From: Amycolatopsis cihanbeyliensis
GTDB lineage: Bacteria > Actinomycetota > Actinomycetes > Mycobacteriales > Pseudonocardiaceae
Assembly (NCBI RefSeq): GCF_006715045.1
Contig: NZ_VFML01000001.1
Span: 3,812,501 to 3,876,500, forward strand
DNA length: 64,000 nt
Direction: 5' to 3'
The translations under genes and the position numbers were made by a program. The notes below the pieces were generated by a model. The model did not search any database. It saw only the letters and a list, made by a program, of their open reading frames with translations, and was not told the DNA's origin. Every line of letters starts with the position of its first letter. Position 1 is the stretch's first letter. Shown in pieces: positions 32,712-40,833 of this stretch.

Positions 32712-33733
32712 CGGCCCACCACCCGCAGCCGCCGGACGAGCCACACCAGCACGATGCCGCCGAGGACGTCGGTGACGATGCCGACCTGCAGCTCGCCGGG
32801 GCTGCCGAGCACCCGACCGAGTACGTCGCAGCCGAGCAGCAACACCGGCGCGACCAGCACGGAGAGGCCGAGTACCCACCGCTCGTCCTGGCCGACCAGC
32901 CCGCGCACCAGCTGCGGCACCATCAGCCCGACGAAGGCGATCGGCCCGCAGGCCGCGGTGGCGGCCCCGCACAGCAGGCCGACCGCGAGCAGCCCCACCG
33001 AGCGCACCAGCAGCGGGTTGGTGCCGAGGCCGTGCGCGGTGTCCTCACCCAGCGCGAGCGCGTTCAGCGAGCGGCCGAGCAGCAGGGCGAGCACGACACC
33101 GGCCACGAAGAACGGCAGCAGCACGGTCAGCGCGTCGACATCCCGGTTGGCCAGCGAGCCGACCAGCCAGAACCGCATCTTGTCCAGCGAATGCGTGTTG
33201 ATCAGCTGCATGGCCTGGTTGATCCCGACGAAGCTCGCCTGCACCGCTACCCCGGCCAGCGCCAGCCGCATCGGGCTGCTCGCGCCCCGCCCGCCGCCGA
33301 TGGCATACACCAGCGCGGTGGCCACCAGCGCCCCGGCGAAGGCGAACCAGATCAGCCCGGCCGGCTCGGTGACGCCGAACGCGGCCAGCGCGAACACGAT
33401 CGCCACCGCGGCCCCGTGGTTGATGCCGAGGAACCCGGGATCAGCGATCGGGTTGCGGGTGATCGACTGCATCAACGCGCCGGCGAGGCCCAGCGCCATG
33501 CCCACCGCGATCCCGAGCAGCGTGCGGGGCACCCGGGTGTCCCTGACCACGACGTCCTCGAAGGTTCCCTCGTAGGCGAACAGCGCGTGCAGCACGGCAC
33601 CGAGGGAGAGCTGGTTGGAGCCGAACGCGACGGACAGCAGCGCCACCACCAGCAGGGCGACGAGCGCGCCGAGCAACACCAGTGGCCGCAGGGTCCGCAG
33701 GTCGCGCTCGGGCGGCGAGGTGATCGTCACCAT
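32708..33733 (-). CDS. FecCD-family iron-siderophore ABC permease (first)
   Basis: A 341-residue membrane protein beginning MVTITSPPERDLRTLRPLVL. FecCD motifs are DTRVPRTLLGIAVGMALGLA, GALMQSITRNPIADPGFLGI and CGPIAFVGLMVPQLVRGLVG. It is divergent from the siderophore-binding lipoprotein gene, with an iron box in the 72-bp gap. No ATPase gene follows the two permeases, so an ATPase encoded elsewhere must serve this importer. Confidence 0.94.
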   Translation of the reverse strand: MVTITSPPERDLRTLRPLVLLGALVALLVVALLSVAFGSNQLSLGAVLHALFAYEGTFEDVVVRDTRVPRTLLGIAVGMALGLAGALMQSITRNPIADPGFLGINHGAAVAIVFALAAFGVTEPAGLIWFAFAGALVATALVYAIGGGRGASSPMRLALAGVAVQASFVGINQAMQLINTHSLDKMRFWLVGSLANRDVDALTVLLPFFVAGVVLALLLGRSLNALALGEDTAHGLGTNPLLVRSVGLLAVGLLCGAATAACGPIAFVGLMVPQLVRGLVGQDERWVLGLSVLVAPVLLLGCDVLGRVLGSPGELQVGIVTDVLGGIVLVWLVRRLRVVGR

Positions 33734-33744
33734 GGCGCCTACAG

Positions 33745-33763
33745 TAAGGCAAGGCTAGCCTTA
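33745..33763. promoter_or_regulatory. IdeR/DmdR-type iron box
   Basis: TAAGGCAAGGCTAGCCTTA is a 19-bp near-palindrome that fits the DtxR/IdeR consensus TTAGGTTAGGCTAACCTAA at most positions. It lies 12 bp upstream of the permease start and 43 bp upstream of the binding-protein start, so one iron-loaded repressor could control both directions. A weaker related stretch (TTAGCTCACCTTACC) follows at about 33777. Confidence 0.8.
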
Positions 33764-33805
33764 GACAAATAGTTCGTTAGCTCACCTTACCTTGGGAGGC
33801 GTGAT

Positions 33806-34810
33806 ATGCGGTCCCTCAACGCCCTCAGCCGCCGCGGGTTCCTGACCGGGGTCGCCGCGCTCGGCGCATCCACGGCGCTGGCCTCCTGCGGCTACCGCGA
33901 GGACGGCGGCACCGAAGGCACCGGAGCGGGCACGACCTGGCGATACACCGACGGCAGGGGCCGGGTGCTGGACGGCCCGCGGCCGGAGCGGATCGTCGCA
34001 CAGGTGGCCGCGGCCGCCGCGCTGTGGGAGTTCGGGCTGCGCCCGGTCGGCATCTTCGGCCCCTCCCGGCTGCCCGACGGCAGCCCGGATCCCGAGGTCG
34101 GGCAGGTGGACCTGGACACGGTCACCTCCCTGGGCAACGTCTGGGGCGAGTTCAACTACGACGCCTACATCGAGCTTCGCCCCGACCTGCTGGTCAGCAT
34201 CATGTATACCGAGGACTCGCTGTGGTACGTGCCAGAGGAGCAGGCCGACCAGGTGGAGAAGGCGGCGCCCACGGTGGGGGTGGACGTGGGTTTCGTCTCG
34301 ATGCTGGACGGGATCGCGAAGTTCCGGGAACTGGCCACGGCGCTCGGCGCCGATGTCGACGCGGAGCCGGTACGCGAGGCGCGTGCCGGGTTCGAGGAGG
34401 TCGACGCGAGGTTCGAGGCCGCGGTCGACGCGCTCGGGGACCAGCGGGTGCTGCTGGTCTCGGCCACCCAGGACAACCTGTACGTCGGCAAGGCGGCGGG
34501 CTTCCCCGCGGCGAAGCACTTCACCGAGCGTGGGATGACCGTCGTGGAGCCGGAGCAGACCACCGACGGCGACTACTGGGAGGCGCTGAGCTGGGAGAAC
34601 GCCGGGAAGTACGAGGCGGACGTGATCCTGTACGACAACCGCGCGGAGAACCTGCAGCGCACGGAACTCGCCGGGTTCCCGACCTGGAACCAGCTACCCG
34701 CGGTACAGGCGGGCCGGATCACCGGCTGGAACCCCGCGGTCCCCTTCAGCTACCACTCCTTCGCCTCCCAGCTCACCTCCATCACCGACGCGCTCGGCCG
34801 GATGGCCTGA
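33806..34810 (+). CDS. Iron-siderophore ABC transporter substrate-binding lipoprotein
   Basis: A 334-residue protein beginning MRSLNALSRRGFLTGVAALG. The SRRGFLT motif suggests Tat export, and LASC is a lipobox, so this is a Tat-type lipoprotein. The mature chain follows the FepB/FhuD (helical-backbone) fold: RPERIVAQVAAAAALWEFGL, the PDLLVSIMYTED strand and the C-terminal domain with NQLPAVQAGRITGW. It captures ferric siderophore for the two divergent FecCD permeases. Confidence 0.93.
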   Translation: MRSLNALSRRGFLTGVAALGASTALASCGYREDGGTEGTGAGTTWRYTDGRGRVLDGPRPERIVAQVAAAAALWEFGLRPVGIFGPSRLPDGSPDPEVGQVDLDTVTSLGNVWGEFNYDAYIELRPDLLVSIMYTEDSLWYVPEEQADQVEKAAPTVGVDVGFVSMLDGIAKFRELATALGADVDAEPVREARAGFEEVDARFEAAVDALGDQRVLLVSATQDNLYVGKAAGFPAAKHFTERGMTVVEPEQTTDGDYWEALSWENAGKYEADVILYDNRAENLQRTELAGFPTWNQLPAVQAGRITGWNPAVPFSYHSFASQLTSITDALGRMA

Positions 34811-36241
34811 TCAGCCGTGGGCGTGGGCGTGCAGGATGTGGGCGACGGCCTCGGTGACGCGCTGGGCCTGGTCCAGGTGCAGCCACTCGTCCGGGACGTG
34901 CGCGTTCGAGTCGGCCCCGAGCGCGCCGGTGACCAGGAACTGTGCCTCCGGGTACTTCTCGCCGAGCAGGCCCATGAACGGGATCGAGCCGCCGAGCCCG
35001 ACGCTGCGCCATGGCGCGCCGAACACCTTGTCGCTGACCTGCTCCAGCGCGCCGGCGAACCAGGGCGCGGCCTCCGGCGCGTTCCAGCCGTCCGCCCGCT
35101 CGACGCCGGACAGCTCGACGGTCGCGCCGTACGGCACGTCCGTGGTCAGCACCTTCCGCACGGCGTTCAGCGCGGCGGCCGAGTCGGCGGTCGGCGGCAG
35201 CCGGAAGCTCAACGCCAGCGTGGTCGCGTCGCGCAGCACGTTGCCGGCCTCGGCGGGGTCGGGCAGGCCGGAGGCCCCGATCACCGAGAGCGTCGGCCGC
35301 CAGCCGTTGTTCAGCAGCAGCTCCACGTCGTCCTCCGCCATCGGGCGCATGCCGCCGGCCAGCGGGAACGCCTTCGCGGTGGCGCCGGGCGCGACCCGCG
35401 CGGTCGCCACGGTCTCCGCGCGCCGGTTCTCCGGGATCTCGACGTTGAACTCCGGCAGCAGGAGCTGCCCGGTCTCGGCGTCCTCTATGCGCTCGAGCAA
35501 CCGGCGCAGGATCCGGAACGAGCTGGGCACCACGCCGCCGGCCAACCCGGAGTGTTGCGCCGAGTCGAGCACCCGGACGGTGGCGTCCAGCCGCACCATG
35601 CCGCGCAGGCTGGTGGTCAGCCACATCCGCTCGTAGTCGTTGCCGCCGGAGTCCAGGCAGACCACGAAGGTCACCCGGCCCAGCTTCTCCTCGAGATGCT
35701 CGAGGTACGCGGGCAGGTCCGGGCTGCCGGACTCCTCGCCGGTCTCCAGCAGCACCACGGCCCGCGCGTGGCTGCCGCCCGCGGCGTGCACCGCGGACAG
35801 CGCGGCGGCAGCGGCATAGCCCGCGTAACCGTCGTCCGCGGATCCGCGCCCGTACAGCCTGCCGTCCCGGACCACCGGGGTCCACGGCCCCAGCCCCGCG
35901 GACCAGCCGCCGACCGGCGGCTGCTTGTCCAGGTGCCCGTACAGCAGCACGGTGCCCGCGTCCGGGGACACGTCACCGGTCGCCGGCACGTCCAGCACCA
36001 GCAACGGCGTGCGCCCCGGTAGCCGGACCACCTCGACGGTCGCACCGGGGAACCGCCGCGCGGTGAGCCAGTCGCGGACGTGCTCGACAGCGGCCTCCAG
36101 GTGACCGGACTGCTGCCACTCGCTGTCGAAAAGCGGGGAAAGGGCGGGAATTTCCACCAGATCGCGCAGGCTGGGGAGGATGTCGTCCGACCACAGCCCA
36201 CGCACGGTGTCGCGTATCGAGTTCTGCTCCACGAAGACCAT
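34811..36241 (-). CDS. M20-family metallodipeptidase (paralogue 1)
   Basis: A 476-residue protein beginning MVFVEQNSIRDTVRGLWSDD. Zinc-ligand motifs of M20 peptidases are present: YGHLDKQPPVGGW (His and bridging context), GRGSADDGYAGY (bridging Asp), LETGEESGSPDL (Glu-Glu), LDSGGNDYERMW, and a C-terminal HVPDEWLHLDQ His. It is probably a cytosolic dipeptidase or deacylase. It shares its whole length with the gene at 43298-44707; the two bracket the liv operon on the opposite strand. Confidence 0.93.
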   Translation of the reverse strand: MVFVEQNSIRDTVRGLWSDDILPSLRDLVEIPALSPLFDSEWQQSGHLEAAVEHVRDWLTARRFPGATVEVVRLPGRTPLLVLDVPATGDVSPDAGTVLLYGHLDKQPPVGGWSAGLGPWTPVVRDGRLYGRGSADDGYAGYAAAAALSAVHAAGGSHARAVVLLETGEESGSPDLPAYLEHLEEKLGRVTFVVCLDSGGNDYERMWLTTSLRGMVRLDATVRVLDSAQHSGLAGGVVPSSFRILRRLLERIEDAETGQLLLPEFNVEIPENRRAETVATARVAPGATAKAFPLAGGMRPMAEDDVELLLNNGWRPTLSVIGASGLPDPAEAGNVLRDATTLALSFRLPPTADSAAALNAVRKVLTTDVPYGATVELSGVERADGWNAPEAAPWFAGALEQVSDKVFGAPWRSVGLGGSIPFMGLLGEKYPEAQFLVTGALGADSNAHVPDEWLHLDQAQRVTEAVAHILHAHAHG

Positions 36242-36319
36242 CCTGCCAGCCCTCCGAGGTCACAGTTCGGCTCATCTATTGATTGGCACGCTACTCAACA
36301 GTTAACTTCACTATCTTCC

Positions 36320-36333
36320 GTGATCTATATCAC
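36320..36333. promoter_or_regulatory. Short inverted repeat in the divergent dipeptidase-livF promoter
   Basis: GTGAT-CTAT-ATCAC is a perfect 5-bp-arm repeat 14 bp upstream of the livF start, in the AT-rich 106-bp gap between the divergent M20 gene and livF. It could be an operator; no dedicated regulator gene is adjacent. Confidence 0.3.
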
Positions 36334-36347
36334 TCTGTGGACGTGCG

Positions 36348-37139
36348 ATGCTGTCGGTGAAGAACCTCGAGGTCGTCTACTCCGACGTCGTCCTCGTGCT
36401 GCGCGGGCTGAGTATCGAGGTGCCTTCCGGGGAGATCGTGGCGCTGCTCGGCGCGAACGGGGCGGGCAAGACCACGCTGCTGCGGGCGATCACCGGGCTG
36501 CTGGCACCGCACCGCGGCAAGATCACCAAGGGCACGGTGCACCTCGCGGACCGGGACATCACCGGCGCTGATCCGGCCGCGGTGGTGCGCGGCGGCATCG
36601 CGCAGGTGATGGAGGGCAGGCGGGTCTTCGCCGAGATCACCGTGGACGAGAACCTGCGCACCGGCGCCTACACCCGGCGTTCCCGCGCGGAGGTGCGTGA
36701 GTCCTACCAGCGCGTGCTCGATCTCTTCCCGGTACTCGGGCAGCGGCGCCGCGCGATCGCCGGTTACCTCTCCGGCGGGGAGCAGCAGATGCTCGCGATC
36801 GGCAGGGCACTGATGGCGGCGCCGCGGTTGCTGCTGCTGGACGAACCCTCGCTCGGTCTCGCGCCCAGGCTGGTCGAGCAGGTGCGGGACATCATCGTGC
36901 AGATCAACGAGCAGGGCACCAGCGTGCTGCTGGTCGAGCAGAACGCGATGATGGCACTGTCCATTGCGGACTCCGGGTATGTGCTGGAGACCGGCAGGGT
37001 GGTCCGCGACGGGCCCGCCGTCGAGCTGCGCGCCGACGAGGACATCCGCGAGTTCTACCTCGGCGCGAGCGCGACGCGGACGCGACGCTCCTTCGCCGAG
37101 GTGAAGAGCTACCGCAGGAGGAAGCGATGGAGCGCGTGA
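36348..37139 (+). CDS. livF: Branched-chain-type ABC transporter ATPase (LivF-like)
   Basis: A 263-residue ATPase beginning MLSVKNLEVVYSDVVLVLRG. Walker A is GANGAGKTT, signature LSGGEQQM, Walker B LLLLDEPSLGLAP, and the D-loop/H-loop LLVEQN is typical of LivF. The C-terminal RSFAEVKSYRRRKRWSA overlaps the next gene by 13 bp in another frame. First gene of a six-gene importer/ligase operon. Confidence 0.92.
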   Translation: MLSVKNLEVVYSDVVLVLRGLSIEVPSGEIVALLGANGAGKTTLLRAITGLLAPHRGKITKGTVHLADRDITGADPAAVVRGGIAQVMEGRRVFAEITVDENLRTGAYTRRSRAEVRESYQRVLDLFPVLGQRRRAIAGYLSGGEQQMLAIGRALMAAPRLLLLDEPSLGLAPRLVEQVRDIIVQINEQGTSVLLVEQNAMMALSIADSGYVLETGRVVRDGPAVELRADEDIREFYLGASATRTRRSFAEVKSYRRRKRWSA

Positions 37140-37912
37140 CCGCCGAGGGGCCGCTGCTCGAGGCGCGGGAGCTGACCCTGCGCTTCGGCGGGGTCACCGC
37201 GCTCGACGGGGTGAGCTTCGAGGTCGCCCGCGGCGAGCTGTTCGCCGTGATCGGCCCGAACGGCGCGGGGAAGACCTCGATCTTCAACTGCCTCGGCGGG
37301 GTGTACCGCCCGCAGCACGGCACGATCACCCTGGAGGGCAACGGGCTCACCGGCCGCGCCCCGGCCGCGGTCGCCGCCATGGGGGTGGCGCGCACCTTCC
37401 AGAACCTCGGCCTGTTCCGGCATCTCACCCTGATCGACAACCTGATGCTCGGCAGGCATCACCTGATGCGCACCGGCTTCGTGTCCGGAATGGTGTGGTG
37501 GGGGAAGGCGAAGCGGGAGGAGATCAGCCACCGCGCCGCGGTGGAGGAGATCGTCGAACTACTCGAGCTGGAGCCCTACCGCTCGACACCGGCCGGGTTG
37601 CTGCCCTACGGCGTCGCCAAACGCGCCGAGCTCGGCCGGGCGCTGGCGATGGAGCCGAAACTGCTGCTGCTGGACGAGCCGGTCGCCGGGATGAACCTGG
37701 AGGAGACCGAGGACACCGCCCGGTACCTGCTGGAGATCCGGCGGGAGCTGGGGCTGGCGATGATCCTGGTGGAACACGACATGAGGCTGGTGATGGACCT
37801 CGCCGACCGGGTGCTGGCGCTGGACTTCGGGGTGGCCATCGGTACCGGGACGCCCGAGGAGATCCAGCACGACCCGCGGGTGATCGACGCCTACCTCGGC
37901 GGTGCCGCATGA
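37127..37912 (+). CDS. livG: Branched-chain-type ABC transporter ATPase (LivG-like)
   Basis: A 261-residue ATPase starting inside livF (ATG 37127). Walker A is GPNGAGKTS, the LivG-specific long insert (LMRTGFVSGMVWWGKAKREE) is present, and the signature is the atypical LLPYGVAKRAELGRAL usual for LivG. Walker B is LLLLDEPVAGMN. The TGA overlaps the ATG of a 22-codon ORF as ATGA. Confidence 0.92.
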   Translation: MERVTAEGPLLEARELTLRFGGVTALDGVSFEVARGELFAVIGPNGAGKTSIFNCLGGVYRPQHGTITLEGNGLTGRAPAAVAAMGVARTFQNLGLFRHLTLIDNLMLGRHHLMRTGFVSGMVWWGKAKREEISHRAAVEEIVELLELEPYRSTPAGLLPYGVAKRAELGRALAMEPKLLLLDEPVAGMNLEETEDTARYLLEIRRELGLAMILVEHDMRLVMDLADRVLALDFGVAIGTGTPEEIQHDPRVIDAYLGGAA

Positions 37913-38003
37913 GTAACTCGGTACCGAGCCGCGGCACGCACAAAGACCACCGCGAGGCCGCGGAGGACCCAGCATGAGTAACTCGGTACCGAGCCGCGGC
38001 ACG
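37907..38003. repeat. Direct repeat duplicating the fadD start region
   Basis: A 32-bp sequence starting GCATGAGTAACTCGGTACCG occurs at 37907-37938 and again, identical, at 37972-38003 (period 65 bp). Each copy carries an ATG, the codons for MSNSVPSRGT and the 12-bp palindrome CTCGGTACCGAG. As 65 is not a multiple of three, the two ATGs are in different frames. Confidence 0.92.
37909..37977 (+). CDS. 22-residue coupling/leader ORF between livG and fadD
   Basis: ATG 37909 overlaps the livG stop (ATGA), and the 22 codons (MSNSVPSRGTHKDHREAAED, PA) end in a TGA that overlaps the fadD ATG at 37974 (ATGA). It was created by the 65-bp duplication and starts with the same ten residues as FadD. The peptide itself is unlikely to have a function, but ribosomes terminating on it could re-initiate at fadD. 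Translation is inferred from the overlaps. Confidence 0.4.
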   Translation: MSNSVPSRGTHKDHREAAEDPA

Positions 38004-39824
38004 GACAGGATGGCGCACGCCAAGGAGGCGGCCACCCTGCCGGCGCGACTGCTGGAGCAGGCCGAGGAGCGCCGGAACGCCCCGGCCATCCGGCAGAAGT
38101 ACCGCGGGTACTGGCGGGAGTGGAGCTGGGCGGAGTACGCGCGGCGGGTCGCGGCCGTGGCGGCCGGGTTGCGCGATCTCGGCGTCGGGCCAGGCGGCAG
38201 GGTGGCCATCCACGCGGAGAACCGGCCGGAGTGGGTGATCACCGACCTGGCGGTCCAGGGCCTCGGCGCGCGGAGCATCGGGGTGTACCCGACCTCGCCG
38301 GAGATGGAGGTGGAGTACCTGCTCGGGCATTCCCGCAGCACGGTGCTGATCGCCGAGGACGAGGAGCAGCTGGACAAGGCGCTCGCGGTCCGGCACCGGC
38401 TGCCCGAGCTGCGGCATCTGGTGCTGATGGACCCGCGCGGGGTGCGGGTGGACGAGGTGCCGGGGCTGCTCACCTTCGCCGAGCTGGAACGCCGCGGCGA
38501 AGGTGCGGGCGCGCTGGCGGCCTACACCGAATCAGTGTCCACACTGGACCCAGCGGCGACCGCGATCCTGGTGTACACCTCGGGAACGACCGGACCGCCG
38601 AAGGGCGCGATGGTCTCGCACGCGAACCTGGTCGCCTCGGCGCAGGTGTTCGTCGAGGCGCTGGGCTCGGGCGGCGGGGACAGCGGGGACGAGGTGCTCA
38701 GCTACCTGCCGCTGTGCCACATCGCCGAACGGCTGATCTCGGTGGTGGACGCGGTGTGGGCCGGTTCGGTGGTCAACTTCGGGGAAGGCGGCGACTCCTT
38801 CGCCGGCGACCTGCGGGATGTCCAGCCCACGGTCTTCCTCGGCGTGCCGCGGGTGTGGGAGAAGATGCTGGCCGGGGTGCAGATCCGGATGGCCGACGCC
38901 TCCCCGCTCAAGCGCGGGCTGTACCGGCTGTGCCTGCGCCACGGCAGGAGGATCGCGGCTCGGCGGATGCGCGGCCGGAACACCCTGGCCGACCGGCTCA
39001 CCTTCGCGGCCTGCGAGCTGCTGATCTTCCGTCCGCTCCGGGAGAAGCTCGGCATGGTGCGGGTGCGTACCGCGATCAGCGGGGCGGCCCCGATCGCGCC
39101 GCAGGTGCTGGAGTACCTGTGGGCCATCGGCATTACGGTGCGCGAGGGCTACGGGCAGACCGAGAACACCGCGATCTGCACGCTGACGCCGGTCGGCGAC
39201 GTGCGGCTGGGCGCGGTCGGCGTGCCGCTTTCCGGGGTGGAGTTGCGGATCGCCGGGGACGGCGAGATCCTCACCCGCTCGGCAGGGGTGTTCCAGGGTT
39301 ACCTGGACGACCCGCACGCGACTTCGTCCACAATAGACGAATATGGTTGGCTGCACACCGGCGACGTCGGGGAGCTGGACGAGGACGGCTACCTGCGGAT
39401 CACCGATCGCAAGAAGGACATCATCATCACCGCGGGCGGCAAGAACGTCTCGCCCTCGGAGATCGAGAACCGGCTCAAGGTCTCGCCGTACCTGCGCGAG
39501 GCCGTGGTACTCGGGGACCGGCGCAAGTACCTGACCGCGCTGATCGGCATCGAGCGGGACACCGTCGGCGACTGGGCCACCCGGCGCGGGTTGGCCTACA
39601 CCACCTATGCCGACCTTTCCGGCAAGCCCGAGGTCCGCGACCTGGTACAGAGCGTGATCACCGAGGTCAACCACGACCTGGCCGCGGTGGAGCAGATCAA
39701 GCGGTTCCGGTTGATCGACAAGGAGCTCGAGCACACCGAGGGCGAGCTGACCGCCACGCAGAAGGTGAAGCGCAGGGCCATCGCCGAACGGTTCGCCGCG
39801 GAGATCGAGGCGATGTACCCATGA
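37974..39824 (+). CDS. Long-chain acyl-CoA synthetase (FadD15-like AMP-ligase)
   Basis: A 616-residue protein beginning MSNSVPSRGTDRMAHAKEAA; the ATG has GGAGGA at good spacing, though MAHAKEA at 38010 aligns better with family N-termini. The AMP-binding motif is LVYTSGTTGPPKGAM (~residues 199-213), A5 is REGYGQTENTAICTL, A7/A8 are GWLHTGDVGELDEDGYLRIT and DRKKDIIITAGGKNVSPSEI, and the A10 lysine region is QKVKRRAI. It activates a carboxylic acid to its CoA thioester using ATP. Encoded inside the importer operon, it probably traps the imported substrate. Confidence 0.93.
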   Translation: MSNSVPSRGTDRMAHAKEAATLPARLLEQAEERRNAPAIRQKYRGYWREWSWAEYARRVAAVAAGLRDLGVGPGGRVAIHAENRPEWVITDLAVQGLGARSIGVYPTSPEMEVEYLLGHSRSTVLIAEDEEQLDKALAVRHRLPELRHLVLMDPRGVRVDEVPGLLTFAELERRGEGAGALAAYTESVSTLDPAATAILVYTSGTTGPPKGAMVSHANLVASAQVFVEALGSGGGDSGDEVLSYLPLCHIAERLISVVDAVWAGSVVNFGEGGDSFAGDLRDVQPTVFLGVPRVWEKMLAGVQIRMADASPLKRGLYRLCLRHGRRIAARRMRGRNTLADRLTFAACELLIFRPLREKLGMVRVRTAISGAAPIAPQVLEYLWAIGITVREGYGQTENTAICTLTPVGDVRLGAVGVPLSGVELRIAGDGEILTRSAGVFQGYLDDPHATSSTIDEYGWLHTGDVGELDEDGYLRITDRKKDIIITAGGKNVSPSEIENRLKVSPYLREAVVLGDRRKYLTALIGIERDTVGDWATRRGLAYTTYADLSGKPEVRDLVQSVITEVNHDLAAVEQIKRFRLIDKELEHTEGELTATQKVKRRAIAERFAAEIEAMYP

Positions 39825-39940
39825 GCGTTATGCACAGTCCGGTCGACGGGGGCGGCTCGTGGCGACCGGATGCGGGCGAGGCACGCACGGTAGGCGCACC
39901 GGCGCACGTGCACAACGCTCATTCAGGTAGGGCACGATGA
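39821..39940 (+). CDS. 39-residue coupling ORF between fadD and livH, within a palindromic element
   Basis: ATG 39821 overlaps the fadD stop (ATGA), and the ORF (MSVMHSPVDGGGSWRPDAGE and on) ends in a TGA overlapping livH ATG 39937 (ATGA). The DNA also forms an inverted repeat: ATGAGCGTTATGCAC (39821-39835) against GTGCACAACGCTCAT (39908-39922), 14 of 15 paired. The composition is not like a folded protein. The ORF probably represents a repeat insertion kept open because translation must pass through it to couple livH. Confidence 0.4.
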   Translation: MSVMHSPVDGGGSWRPDAGEARTVGAPAHVHNAHSGRAR

Positions 39941-40833
39941 CCACCTTCCTGCAGAACTGCTTCGCGGGTCTCGCACTCGGCTCGACCTACGCGCTGGTGG
40001 CGCTCGGCTTCGTGGTGATCTACAAATCCACCGGCGTGATCAACTTCGCCCAGGGCGGGCTGCTCGCGCTCGGCGCCTACCTCGGCTACACCTTCGCCGA
40101 GGACCTCGCCATGGCCTTCGCCCTCGCGGTGCTGCTGTGCTGCGCCTCCGCGGCTCTGGTCGGCGCCGGGTTCGAACGCCTGGTGCTGCGCCGGATGGTC
40201 GGCAGGCCGCCGTTCGCGGTCATCATGATCACCATCGGGCTGCTGTTCGTACTGGAACCGCTGATCACCGCGATCTGGGGCTTCCGGAACAAGCAGGTGC
40301 CCAACCCGTGGAACATCCGCACGGTCGAAGCGGGCGGCCTGGTCTTCGGGGTACGTGACCTGTGGACCATCGGCCTGACCGTCGCCGTGGTCCTCGCCTT
40401 CTTCCTGTTCTTCCGGTACAGCTCGCTCGGGCTGGCCATGCGCGCCACCGCCTTCGACCCGGAGGCCGCGCTGGCGCAGGGCATCAGCGCGCGCAGGGTG
40501 TACGCGGTGTCCTGGGCGATCGCCGCGGCACTCGCCGCGCTCGCCGGGATCACCATGGCGGCGGGTCCCGGCGGGTTGTCGCCCTCGATCGGGTTCATCG
40601 CGCTGGCCGCCTTCCCGGCGATGATCCTCGGCGGCCTCGACTCCCCGGCCGGCGCGGTGCTCGGCGGGTTGGTCATCGGGCTCGCCGAGGCGCTCACCAG
40701 GGGCTACCAGCAGCATCTCGCCGGCTGGGCGGGCGACAACGTCTCGGTGATCGTGCCCTACCTGCTGATGATCGTGATCCTGCTGATCAGGCCCTACGGG
40801 CTGCTGGGCACCAGAGAAGTGAGGCGGCTGTAG
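39937..40833 (+). CDS. livH: Branched-chain-type ABC permease (LivH-like)
   Basis: A 298-residue membrane protein beginning MTTFLQNCFAGLALGSTYAL. The LivH signature STYALVALGFVVIYKSTGVI and NFAQGGLLALGAYLG open the protein, and the EAA-type loop is GISARRVYAVSWAIAAALAA. The C-terminal GGLDSPAGAVLGGLVIGLAE is also typical. Its TAG is followed immediately by the livM ATG. Confidence 0.94.
   Translation: MTTFLQNCFAGLALGSTYALVALGFVVIYKSTGVINFAQGGLLALGAYLGYTFAEDLAMAFALAVLLCCASAALVGAGFERLVLRRMVGRPPFAVIMITIGLLFVLEPLITAIWGFRNKQVPNPWNIRTVEAGGLVFGVRDLWTIGLTVAVVLAFFLFFRYSSLGLAMRATAFDPEAALAQGISARRVYAVSWAIAAALAALAGITMAAGPGGLSPSIGFIALAAFPAMILGGLDSPAGAVLGGLVIGLAEALTRGYQQHLAGWAGDNVSVIVPYLLMIVILLIRPYGLLGTREVRRL

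Noticed and set aside
33777..33793. Second iron box
   Set aside because: TTAGCTCACCTTACC matches only half of the IdeR consensus and lacks symmetry.
37120..38500. Reverse frames opposite livG and fadD
   Set aside because: Arg/Pro/Ala-rich products without motifs; the forward genes have intact Walker and AMP-binding motifs.
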